A DNA stretch of 30,380 nucleotides from Coprinopsis marcescibilis. Taxonomy: Eukaryota > Basidiomycota > Agaricomycetes > Agaricales > Psathyrellaceae. The translations under genes and the position numbers were made by a program. The stretch covers positions 1-30,380 of the forward strand of contig ML210426.1 in assembly GCA_004369085.1 (NCBI GenBank), given 5' to 3'. The notes beneath the pieces were generated by a model. That model was not told the DNA's origin and made no database searches. It saw only the letters and a program-made list of their open reading frames with translations. Shown piece by piece: positions 20,298 to 29,898 of the stretch (its first letter is position 1; each line of letters opens with the position of its first letter).

Positions 20298-21518
20298 TCA
20301 AGCATACTGCAAAACCCTGGAGGGGCGAGCAAGGGGAATGCTCGAGACGTCCAACGTAAGAGCCGCAGCGAAAGAAGGGAACGCAGCAAAAGGATCATTC
20401 GGCGAGGGGGAGGCGATGATAGCCCGCTTGACCTGCTTGGGCTTAGTAAAAGCAGCTTTGGCAGGGCTCATCAAGGCACTCCTGAGCAACATATCGCGGG
20501 CGGCGGTCTTCTTCGGGGCCACAGCGCTGGGCGACCATACCGATCCATCCTGACCGCCAAACATGAGCGCCGGGGCCGGGGTCTTGACCTTGGGCGACTT
20601 CACGAAAGAGGGCGATTGGAGATCGATATCCTCCATTTGAACTGCCGATTCGGGGTACTCCAAGGCGGTAACCATAGGAGTCTCCCCTTCCAACGTCATT
20701 GCGTCCCAGAAAGCGTTGCTAAGACTGGAGGTGCTTTCCGCAGAGTTAAGAGCCAAAGGAGTGGGCTTGTGCGAGCGCTGCAGTCCTTGTGGCTTGAATG
20801 ACGATTTGAGAGGGGAAGGGGGAACGGTGGCGCGGGAGGATCGGGTCTGGGCTTCGTGTGAACGGGAACGAGTAGCCTTAGCCGATGGATCGGACATACG
20901 ACGAGCACGTCCTTCGATCTGCTGAGATTCCATGGTCTCCGCTGGGGACAGGGGAGCCGAAGGATAAGGCGATCGAGGGTAAGAGGACATGGACATGGCG
21001 AGGTCACGGGGCTGACGCGTAGCTGCGAAGCTGGCAAAACGGATCTGCTGGAACGACGGGGCTGCAGCGGCAGCGGCCTGCGGGGACCGAGGGTCGGGGA
21101 AGTCTGTGATGGCAGGCGATGCGCATTGCGACGTCTTCAAGATCGAGTTGAGCCTCTGAAGAGCAGCAGCTTTGGGTGGGGGTGGTGGCGCGAGCTTGAA
21201 GTTTTCAACCGTGGGCGAGAAGAACCGAGCACCCCGCTCAGGGAGAGCCAGAGGATTGGGAGAAACTTTGATAGGGGCCCGATCGTAATTCTCCGAAGAG
21301 TGGGTCACAAAAGTGGCCACCAATTGAGGGGTGTGCATGAAGTGAACGTGGGGGGACTTGGGGCCCGGGCTCAACATGGAGAAACTCGCGTGGAACGGGA
21401 GTGCCGTGGGGGAAAGGGCCGACGGCGCAGAGCGCTTCAGGATCGACCGTTGACTGGGTCGGCTCATAAAAGCGCGCGCTGGGGAGGTCATCCCGCTTCT
21501 CATGATGGAGTGAGACAT
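20298..21518 (-). CDS. Intrinsically disordered protein with PP1-docking motifs (SILK and RVxF-like)
   Basis: The single exon encodes 406 residues, rich in Ser, Pro and Ala, with no predicted fold. It contains SILK at 25-28 (RSILKRSAP) and again at 125-128 (NSILKTS), and HVHF at 57-60 in KSPHVHFMHTP. SILK followed by an RVxF-type motif is the known docking pattern of protein phosphatase 1 regulators. The HVHF block, the following THSSENYDRAPI and the LPERG segment look conserved, as expected for short functional motifs. The C-terminus NDPFAAFPSFAAAL is also motif-like. Many SP/TP sites suggest phosphorylation. A PP1-regulatory role is inferred; I know no gene name. The start ATG at 21518 follows a likely 5'-leader intron. 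Confidence 0.65.
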   Translation of the reverse strand: MSHSIMRSGMTSPARAFMSRPSQRSILKRSAPSALSPTALPFHASFSMLSPGPKSPHVHFMHTPQLVATFVTHSSENYDRAPIKVSPNPLALPERGARFFSPTVENFKLAPPPPPKAAALQRLNSILKTSQCASPAITDFPDPRSPQAAAAAAPSFQQIRFASFAATRQPRDLAMSMSSYPRSPYPSAPLSPAETMESQQIEGRARRMSDPSAKATRSRSHEAQTRSSRATVPPSPLKSSFKPQGLQRSHKPTPLALNSAESTSSLSNAFWDAMTLEGETPMVTALEYPESAVQMEDIDLQSPSFVKSPKVKTPAPALMFGGQDGSVWSPSAVAPKKTAARDMLLRSALMSPAKAAFTKPKQVKRAIIASPSPNDPFAAFPSFAAALTLDVSSIPLARPSRVLQYA

Positions 21519-21539
21519 TCTGCCAGAGATGTCGATGAA

Positions 21540-21655
21540 CTAGATAAAGTTGATTGGTTTGAATGGAAGTCGCAACGGCTTGACCAGCAAGACAGAGCAC
21601 TAAACAGAATCGAGTCAGTAAGGTAGTAGCAACCACTGGAAGGATCGTCACTTAC
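21540..21655 (-). other. Probable 5'-leader intron of the SILK-motif gene
   Basis: On the minus strand, 21655 begins GTAAGTGAC and 21540 ends TTTATCTAG, giving a 116-nt intron. It lies 21 bases before the ATG at 21518. Neither side is coding, so it would be in the 5' untranslated leader. Confidence 0.45.
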
Positions 21656-23145
21656 GACGACGAAATCGTGGGGGGTCGTGAAAGACTTTGACACACCGAG
21701 AGTGGTTGGTGGGTGGGCGATGCCTGATGCTTCTTGGGGTTTATATACCCTCATCAAGTTCCCATAGGGAGATGGGCGCTGCTTGGGGTATGTCACATGT
21801 TGAGGTGATCTCTGAATCTCAGAGTTCTGAAGTCCGATTATGGAGTCACACACAGCCATCGCCTCCGGCCGCGACGATCAAACGTGCTGTAAGGGGGGCT
21901 AGTAAGCGCACTGGTAGAAACCAGCAGTAACGCTTGTCGACATGCTAAGCTTACCATCCAATCAGTAATGATTGTGGTGGATACACTGCAATGAGTGGCC
22001 ACTGCGAGGCCTATTGCTCTAATCCCTGTCGTTTTTTCCAACGACCCACCGGACTGGACTCTCATTTGAAGGGACCTCAGGCTGTGGCTGTAAGCACGCG
22101 GAATGATAATTGACATAAACGCCGAGCTCCTTGATAGGGCTATGAAGCAATCATACCCTGATTTCCTCGATGCTGAGAAAAAGGCAGGTATGGCTAGACA
22201 TAATAGATGTACGTACCTTCGTTGGTCAGCCCTTCAAGTAAGCCTAGGACACACATACTTCCAGCTCTTCTGGAAAATAGTACAGAAAGCCAAGCCCTTG
22301 TTCTGAGCAAATTATCCTCGGTCATCAATCCATAATGCCCAATCCTTTTGTGTCCAAGTGCGATGCCACCTCTTATCAGCATCGTGCCTTGTCCTCGTGT
22401 ATCTGGCGGCCGCAGTTCACCATCTTCGAAAGCTCGCTCTGCGATTTGAACAAAGTACGTTACAGGTGATCTGAGGCCATGGCTGGCCATAAACTATCAA
22501 AAACAGTTTCATAAATTCCGTTAGTTCTGTGCCATCGATTGAGGTGAACAGGCGTTCAAACAGCTGAAGAAGTACCTTGGCGAAATCCGCAATCCGGGCG
22601 CGCAGGGCAGCGCCCGACATGTTGTGTGTCCGGATCTTCCATATCCGTATGCAATAAAAGCGTACTAGACGACGCCACAACCACTATGTATACAAAACAC
22701 AATTCATGTCGAGCGCTGCAACGGAATTTCGGGTCGCATCCTGCCGTCTCATGTTTTTTTTGGATACGTTTCGCCTGAGGTCTTCATAAGGAGAACACGG
22801 CGGATATAGTTGCTTCAGTGCAGTCAGAACACGCCATGACACGAGGTTCGGCAGCGCTGAAGTCGGATTAACGGGGTCTACGGAAATTCGGGATATATTC
22901 CAAAAAAACCTCACCTCAAGGCTCATGGCGCCCATTTATTGATCTATCCTCCAGTCAGCTATCCAAGGTGCTACAATCCGGGGACAAGAAAAAAGACGGC
23001 TACAGGTCGCTGACTGGGCAGCATGGTCGTGGTTATGATCGTCGCTGCCGCAGTTGCCGTACGCGCGGGCTGGTCAAATTAAATGATTTAATTCTGCTTA
23101 GCTAGGGACTTAGCAGCGAATTACGCTTTCGCCCCTGGATCCGTG
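21656..23145. other. Gap with weak minus-strand frames only
   Basis: Minus-strand frames at about 22417-22680 (MSGAALRARIADFAKVLLQL near 22618) and 22684-22935 are open, and the first is helical-looking. I could not build a spliced gene from them with good donor and acceptor sites. The last 200 bases are the SRP14 promoter. Confidence 0.3.
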
Positions 23146-23852
23146 ATGGCGCGCAATGAAATGCAGCTCGTAGACCACGATACTGTAAGTCGATGTCCAA
23201 ATCTTACTATGACGTTCCATTCACATCGATGGCCATGTATTCTAGTTTCTGGGGCAGCTTGCAGCTCTCTTCGAGTCCTCAAAAGGAAAAGGATCAATAT
23301 GGATCACACATAAACGACGTGCGTTCAGGTCTACCGCGATGTGAATTCGGAGTAACTGACGATGCCGTTCAGTAACGCACGATGGCGAGGATGCGGCCAT
23401 GAAGCATGAAGACGACGGCACCGTAGATAACCGAGAGTACCCCTGCCTCTTGAGAGTTACTAACGGCAAGGAAACCAAGTTCTCCACCACAGTGAGCATT
23501 CGAAACGACATTGTGGGGTTACCGGACACATATCTTACCGCAGCAATCTTAAATCTAGGTCAACACATCCCAGCTACCCAAGTTCTACGCAGCATATGGC
23601 GCTCTCTTGAAAACATCCATGACCACCCTCCGAAAACGCGACAAAAAGCGAGAAAAGCTGCACTCGGAGTTGGCGGCGAAACGGAAGAAAAAGATGACTG
23701 ATCCTGTCGTTTTGGATGGGCCAAAGAGGGGCAACGGACGGAGGAAACGTCAGAGGCAGCTAAAGGCCTTGGCCAAGCAAGAGGCTTCGCAGAAGAAGTT
23801 CAAAGAACGGGAGGAGGCACGACGAAAGGCGGAGGAGGCTGCGACTGCGTAG
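23146..23852 (+). CDS. SRP14: Signal recognition particle 14-kDa subunit (SRP14)
   Basis: Exons are 23146-23184, 23246-23318, 23373-23491 and 23559-23852, giving 174 residues. The order of blocks matches SRP14: DTFLGQLAALFESSKGKGSI at the start, WITHKRLTHDGED, EYPCLLRVTNGKETKFSTTV, and LPKFYAAYGALLKTSMTTLRKRDKK. SRP14 binds the Alu end of SRP RNA and mediates elongation arrest during targeting to the ER. The core ends near residue 110. A tail of about 65 residues rich in Lys, Arg and Glu follows, probably helical and RNA-binding, longer than in the human core domain. Introns are 61, 54 and 67 nt; the 54-nt one has a TAACTGAC branch site. Confidence 0.92.
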
Positions 23853-24215
23853 ATTGACCCTGCTATCAGCTATCATCTGAATCCTACCCACCGCCACTGC
23901 GTCGGCAAACCCTCAGAATCGTTGAGGAGACCACATCTCCTTCTGTTTCTTCTTTACGCAGAATCTATGCTTGTCCCATATGTCTCAAAATGAATGCAAT
24001 TGATGATACTGCTCGATGATAGAAGGTGTATACAGAGTTTCCAGTACGAAAAGGAGAGAACAAATAACGGGTTATGCAACAGCGATAAGAATTTACCAAG
24101 GTAAATCATGTAAGAGGAGAATGGGGGTCTAGTGGGTCGACCAACATAAGATCTAAAATGCGGCAGAAATAAAACGACTACTACTCCGGCGGAGGACAAA
24201 CGTGTAGATGATGGG
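23853..24215. other. Convergent 3' region of SRP14 and the DUF726 gene
   Basis: SRP14 ends at 23852 on the plus strand and the DUF726 gene stops at 24216 on the minus strand. The 363 bases between are AT-richer, as for 3' untranslated regions. No gene is visible. Confidence 0.5.
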
Positions 24216-27200
24216 TTATGACCAAGGGTTCGAGTTGAAAGAATCCCCAGTAGGCTTTCGTTTGGGTGCGTCAAAGGTGACAGGACTGACGCCCCACGGA
24301 TCAGTTATAGAGGCAGAGACGGCACCATCAGCTGCACCGAATGACAACGAATGCTTGCTCCCGTTCATACCACCATATCCAGATCCAAGCGTTGGCCTGC
24401 CAAGGTCCAACGCCGATGGCGAGAGGTTTGAGGAGAAAGGATTGGACAAGGCCGGTGAAGCAGACGACCCCCAAGCGCCTGCATCAGGTAAAGGATTGAA
24501 ACCAGGACGCGGTGTTTGAACAGGCGTGTCCTGGCCGTACGGGAAGTAAGCCGAAGAAGAAGAAGACTGACTGAATGCGTCTTCAGATGCAGAGGTCTCA
24601 CGCAGACGGGAGGTTGTCTGCTTGAACCTGGCTTCCAAATCGTTACGTTCGAGATCGAATGAGGAGGATCGACCAGAGTTTGAAGCGAGGAATTGGGACG
24701 TTGGAGGGGTAGATTGCGGTCGTTGTGGACCTTCTGGGACACCCAACGCTGAGAATCCCACAGAGCTAGCGATCGACGCGTCTTTGAGACCTTGAGGACT
24801 CTTAGCAACATCCTCAACTGCTTCACGGATGGCACCGAGATCGAATCCTGCAGGCTTCGAAAGATCTGCTGAGTCTTTCTCCGCGACGTTGTCCAGATTC
24901 AACGTCGGTATCGTTTTTCCAGATGCGGTTTGAGTTTGAGGGTTAGGGGCCGCAGGGTTTATCGATGCGGCGGATGCGTGTGCAGTGTCCATTCGCGGTG
25001 GTAGCTCGTCATCGTCGATCACATCAGATTTCTCCGCGTCTTTGCCAGGGGGAGCCGTGTTTGCCCAGGATGCAGTGGAAGGTGGACGCGATACATGTTG
25101 AGGAACCTTGCTTGACGAGCTCTTCCTCGAGAACCAACCCTTCTTCTGCTTTTCTTCCTCTTCACGGACAACAACGCGTTCCCCTTCAAAGTCAGGTTCC
25201 TATACACACCCCTTCAGCGTCTATCACTTGTCGAACAGAGTAGAAACATACCTCTGGTTCATCGAAGAAATCTGAGAAGACAGGGAAACCCAACTGATCG
25301 AGAATGAGAGGCATGAACGTCCGATAACTCATATGCCCCGCAATCTTATCCGTAATGTCCACATTCTCCAACCCCGGGACACCCTCCACAGGTCTCAACC
25401 CGGCTACAGTACCAACCCCACCCGCAGTCGCCCTAAACAGATAATTCAACACCCAATCATTCCTCGCATACGCATTAACGTATCGCCCTGAAACTACCGA
25501 GCGAGTCTCCAGCCAACTGGTTAGGGGCATGGTAACAGTAGCACCCATCAGGAACACGTCCTGCACAACACCAAACTGCTTCTGCTTTGCGAGCTCCAGG
25601 AGGGCATAGAAGATCACCCTGGCGCCCAGCGAGAACCCAATCAGGGTAATGGGTCGCACTCCAAGATGCCGGTCCATGAGCACCTTAGCCAACACGCGAC
25701 CGGCAATTTTGGCGCGGTGTAGGGCGTTGCCCCAGGGATTATCAATGAGGTATCCAAGTTTCGTTAGAACTGGATTGATTCGCATCAGACACTATGTTCC
25801 GGTGGGCATTGAGAGGGGACGTACTGATTGGCCACTGCAGGGCAGATACAAGACCGGTCATAATGGTGGCTTGCAACACTGTCATTCCAATCTGAGAGAG
25901 CACTTCGCCGGTCAGGATCTTGAGTGCGCTACCCGTCTCCTGAATCATCTCTGGCTCCCACAACACGCTGAAGACATCACCAACAATAGGGTCAAGAACG
26001 CTAAACGGTAGCCGCACATCATCGTTGGGTCCTGTCATGAAGCTAAGAAAAACGCGTTAAGCAAGCGACAATCAAAGATTTAGGTAATATGTCATACCCT
26101 GGTACCGTTAGGATGCAATTTACCCGTTTGTTGTTGTGTAATGGCAGAATTTGGAATGTAGATACTTCCTTTGTCCGGTTTGCCATACCCTTGACGGCAA
26201 TTCCGCCTCCAGTAAGGACACCTCCTGTGGTGATAACTGCCGCACCGGCTGTGCCACCCAAGAACGCCCCGGTTCCTGCCACACCGATCGTTCCGAAAGC
26301 ACCAGCCAGACCTGCGCCGATAACAGGAGCCAGCAATCCAGCAGACAACCCAATTACCAAACCTCCACCTGTGCAAGAGAGACAAAATTAGATGAAACGA
26401 AAGGGATGTTTGGAGCTTTGCTCACCAATTGTGGCCAAACCGAGCATCACGTACCGACGCTTCTTCCCGGATTTCTTGACCCCATCCACAATCTGTTGTT
26501 GTTCAAGGTTGTCGACGTCTTCTTGAATCTCGAGGGCTTCAGTCACGCGGCTTTCGAATTTGACCACGTCCAGCCACCCCAGCCCGAGTTTTGAGGCGAC
26601 ATTTTCCAACAATACTCGCGACCGGGCATCATAGACGCTGTCCGCAATGATAATAAGGAACAGATCGCAGAGGACGGTCCACCGAATGTCAAGAGTTACG
26701 TCTTTGTCGGCCGCGGATAGTTTCGTAGAAACTCCTGGAATCATGGCCTGCGAACTTTCTTTCAAAACTTTCTCTGTAGTCTTGTTAGGCTGTGATAGGA
26801 TTGCAGTAGCAGTAGTTTCGGCGCTGGGGGAAGTTGGTAGTGTCGGATCTCTAGCCGGGACTTCCAGTGTCTGTGATTCTGTCGGGGTCTTTGGATCTGG
26901 GATAGTAGGCGGTGTGGGATCTGGGGTAGCAGGGGGATTTGGCTCCTGAATAGTGGGCGTCTTCGGATCCTCGATAGTAGGGGATTCTGAAGGTCCCCCC
27001 TTCGGAGACGAAACTCCAGGCTCGTTGACGAGCGTTTGATCAGAAATTGATTCGGCGTCCTTGCCATCCTCCTCGTCCGCAATCCTTTGAGCCTCATCAG
27101 GGTCGTATTCGGGATTAGCGACGGTATGGGTTGTCATGAGAGCGGGCACGAGGTCCGTAGCGATGACCCCATGTTCAGCCAGACTTTCTATCATCTTCTG

Positions 27201-27805
27201 CTCTGTCCAGGACAGTTAGCCTAGAAATATGCCATGTATAGACATTTACCTTGAGTCTCAAGTTCCATATGGTAATAGAGACGACCCATGATCTTGAGCA
27301 ACCATAGTTCCATGTTCTGTGCTGCAGCTTTGAGCTCCTTTCGCTGGGAAGTCTTCAGCGTCTGAAGCATCTCCCGGCTGGTAAGCGAACAGAGGCCGAC
27401 ATATGCGATTCTCTGGGCCTCTGTGAGCAGGGTCTTCGTCGCCTGCATCTGGCTCAGCGGTGTCATGGCCTTATCCTCGTCGAATAGGTATTTTGTGCGC
27501 AGATGGACCTCATCTGCGTCCTCCTCCTCTCGCACTCGCAGCCGAGTGTAGTCGCTCTCGTTGACCTCAAGCTTCGACCGCCATTCGTTTCCTTCGTCGT
27601 CAAAGTCTATGAGGTTTCCGGTGGCGTTGACCGCCGATCTGCCCTTATCCGAGGCCTGATAGTGGTATTTCTTCTTGTCTTCCTCATCGAGATCGCAGTT
27701 CAGGTCCTCATCTCGGATGATGGGCATGTCTTGCCAGCCATCTTCGTCGTCAAAATCGTCGTCAAAGGCATTCTTGGGAGGCGCGGGTGCGGAAACAGTG
27801 GGCAT
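24216..27805 (-). CDS. DUF726/TMCO4-like membrane protein with alpha/beta-hydrolase fold (Mil1 type)
   Basis: Six exons (27250-27805, 26426-27202, 26098-26368, 25825-26042, 25252-25769, 24216-25199, minus strand) encode 1107 residues. An acidic N-terminus (DDDFDDEDGWQDMP) precedes a helical region and a Pro/Thr-rich stretch of imperfect DPKTPT-like repeats (about 250-310). A Gly/Ala-rich double membrane segment lies at about 445-505 (GLSAGLLAPVIGAGLAGAFG). Then comes a hydrolase domain with LTKLGYLIDNPWGNAL and the nucleophile elbow GFSLG, Ser654. MGATVTMP and FRATAGGVGTVAGLRPV follow. The C-terminal 325 residues are Ser-rich and disordered. Yeast Mil1 and human TMCO4 belong to this family and Mil1 is linked to AP-1 clathrin trafficking. 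Lipase or esterase activity is inferred from the Ser motif. The ATG at 27805 is the first in frame. Confidence 0.85.
26860..26990 (-). repeat. Imperfect Pro/Thr coding repeats in the DUF726 gene
   Basis: On the minus strand the frame repeats units such as TIEDPKTPT, TIQEPNPPAT, PDPTPPTI and PDPKTPT. The DNA shows matching imperfect repetition (GGATCT...GTAG units on the plus strand). Such stretches change length easily and give flexible linkers. Confidence 0.55.
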
Positions 27806-28035
27806 AACGAGGGATACACCTTTGCTCAACGCCGTCGCACGACACGGACACTGGAATGATGGAGGTCGTCGTCGTCGAAGACTATGATTAGATTAGGCAA
27901 GACGTTTCCACCTTGGCCCGTGCACAGCATTATAGTGATGCCTGCAACGATGACCTCAGCTAAGCCTCCAGCTTTCGTTCTGCCTCCATGTCGTGCTGAA
28001 ATTTATTGGATTTGACTGTTTTCTTTCTATTCAGA
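27806..28035. promoter_or_regulatory. Bidirectional promoter region between the DUF726 and OB-fold genes
   Basis: Only 230 bases separate the two divergent ATGs, so the genes must share a compact intergenic promoter. A pyrimidine tract TTTTCTTTCTATTC precedes the plus-strand start. Confidence 0.5.
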
Positions 28036-29166
28036 ATGTACAGGGTCTTTCTGGGAGCACCTGCGGCCTCCTCTCTTGATTCTGGAGAGACATATCACTG
28101 GAGAACGATCTCGTCGAAGTCGTTGGCTTCCCAAGCATCATCCAAAGTACGGCTTGGGAGTAGACCTGGGTCGTTCATGCTCCCGCCAGCGACATTGGAA
28201 GCAGCAAGCCGTCGGATTTCTCTCATATATGAGAATGCCATCTTTGATGTTACAGCTGAAGAAGAAGACCAAAGCTTTAACGAGTCTAACGAAAGCTACG
28301 AGGCTCCTCGCGGTAGTGAGTTCTCCAATTGTCTTTGACTGTATCACTTTCCTGACAAAACAGACGGCTCGACGGTGATCACTTGGCCACCAACGGAAGA
28401 CCAGGATAAGAGCAACCAGTTCCCGGATCTCTCGTTCTTCAATAAGAGCAACGAAGACATTTCTAAAGCCTCGCAGGAGTTGGGAAATGCCAATTCGACA
28501 ACGGCATTCTTGGACTCTACGCGCTACGAAACGCAGCAGAGTCAGAGCTTCGAGGACTCTGACGCGTCTTCTATTGCGCGTTTCCCCACTTTCCACTTCA
28601 ATATACACGCCCTTGCACCTTTGTCCCGTGTTCCCTATAAAACTGGCGTCAAACCCCCAGTGAAAGTCAACGCCCTGCTGGCTGTGTTGGAAGTTGAGGG
28701 ACCTGACATGATCAGGATCAAGAAGGGTGTGGACGCAGGGAAGGAGGTTGGGATCTTGAAAATGATTCTGGGTGACGAGGAGGGGAACGTCTGTAAACTC
28801 ACAGCCTGGAGAGAAGTTGCGGAGGATTGGGGTGGTCTCCGTGACGGCCCATACTCTGCCAAGCGGGGAGACATCATACACATGGAGAGTAAGTCTATAA
28901 TTTCCGTGATGTTGCTTGAGGATTTTGCTCATGGGGTATGCGTAGATATTCTGTTGGCTTGTGAACCCGGCATGTCTGCGACCTTGACCGCCTCTCCCAA
29001 CCTCAAGTCCAAAATGATTATCTGCTACCGGACAATGGCTTACACTCACGAGGACGTATTCCTGCGTCCTGATTTGAGACTAGGGGAGAGCGATCCTTGC
29101 GTTCGCAAGGTTGCAGCGGTAGTACGGTGGTTTGAAAACATGGTGGGGCTGCCACAAGCGAAATGA
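28036..29166 (+). CDS. OB-fold-containing protein, possibly single-stranded-DNA binding (shieldin-2-like)
   Basis: Exons are 28036-28315, 28364-28888 and 28946-29166, giving 341 residues. The first 160 residues are Ser/Asn-rich and disordered. Residues about 165-300 have an OB-fold-like strand pattern: VNALLAVLEVEGP, IRIKKGVDAGKEVGILKMIL, GNVCKLTAWREVAEDWG, RGDIIHMENILLA and KMIICYRTMAY. This resembles OB domains of RPA or shieldin subunit 2 by pattern only. Both introns are typical. The 57-nt second one (28889-28945) has no stop and could be retained. The first donor is taken as GTGAGT at 28316; GTAGTG three bases upstream also fits, with one residue fewer. DNA or RNA binding is inferred. 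Confidence 0.6.
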
Positions 29167-29898
29167 AGCTTGTGGTAGTAGTACACGTTCCAGGCCCTAT
29201 CTTTCGATATCTACCAAACGAATGTACTCGGTAGAGGAGCATTTGGGACCCTGTTTGGCAAGCATCGACAAGCTGCTTGTGCTTGGGCGTCGAAATTGTT
29301 ATCACTGTGGGTACTCCAGGGGTCCTCCAAAGCTTTTATCTCATTGGGGTTCTTGAAATGAAATGATGTTGGATACAATCATGTTCCTAACCGACCACTG
29401 TGCCTGACCTGTGCACCTTTGACGTGTTTTCGTCTTTCTTGCTCCATGAGTCCGTTTGTCAATGTAAGTTCCTTCCTCTCTGCAGGTCTGAACTCCATTG
29501 ATAAGCTGTTCCAGAGATTCCTTCATAGCTTCAAGCTCAGGTCCTTCCATTTCGACATCCCCCTCTCGGAGTCCATGTGTCCGGTTTCCACTCAATATCC
29601 AACATGTCCGAATAACAGCATTGTTCTTTCCGATTCTTTACAGCAATCTGCCACCTACAAGTCTTCCCGTCGAGTCAGATGCTCTCAAAAAGGCGGTGAT
29701 TCTCGACAACAGGGGATAAATTGCACAGCCACCGCCAATTGCTTCCGTGAACAGTAATTTGAAGGCGGTGTTCTGGCAGTATCTTGTCCCTTGCTCAGCT
29801 CTTAAAGGTCTTCGACACAATTGGGAGGGCGCGCATACCCTTTCTGATCTTACCCGTTTCCTACTCTCCCTCTCATTTTACTTTTACGCGACTGCCAG
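29167..29898. other. Gap with one weak minus-strand frame
   Basis: A minus-strand frame 29341-29595 has a helical-looking start (EGPELEAMKESLEQLINGVQ), but a 5' exon and clear introns could not be found. The rest is 3' leader of the OB-fold gene and promoter of the last gene. A small coiled-coil protein gene is possible but not supported. Confidence 0.3.

Noticed and set aside
20256..21626. Long plus-strand frames opposite the SILK-motif gene
   Set aside because: They mirror the low-complexity GC-rich minus-strand gene and are extremely arginine- and glycine-rich without any motif.
22417..22935. Two minus-strand frames that might form a small helical protein gene
   Set aside because: No combination of donor and acceptor sites joined them into one frame with a good start, so no CDS is claimed.
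28138..29049. A 303-codon open frame on the minus strand
   Set aside because: It lies antisense over all three exons of the OB-fold gene, crosses its introns without splicing and has no domain pattern. It is a shadow of the real gene.
29341..29595. An 84-codon minus-strand frame with a coiled-coil-like stretch
   Set aside because: No upstream exon or supporting intron could be found, and the C-terminal half looks random.
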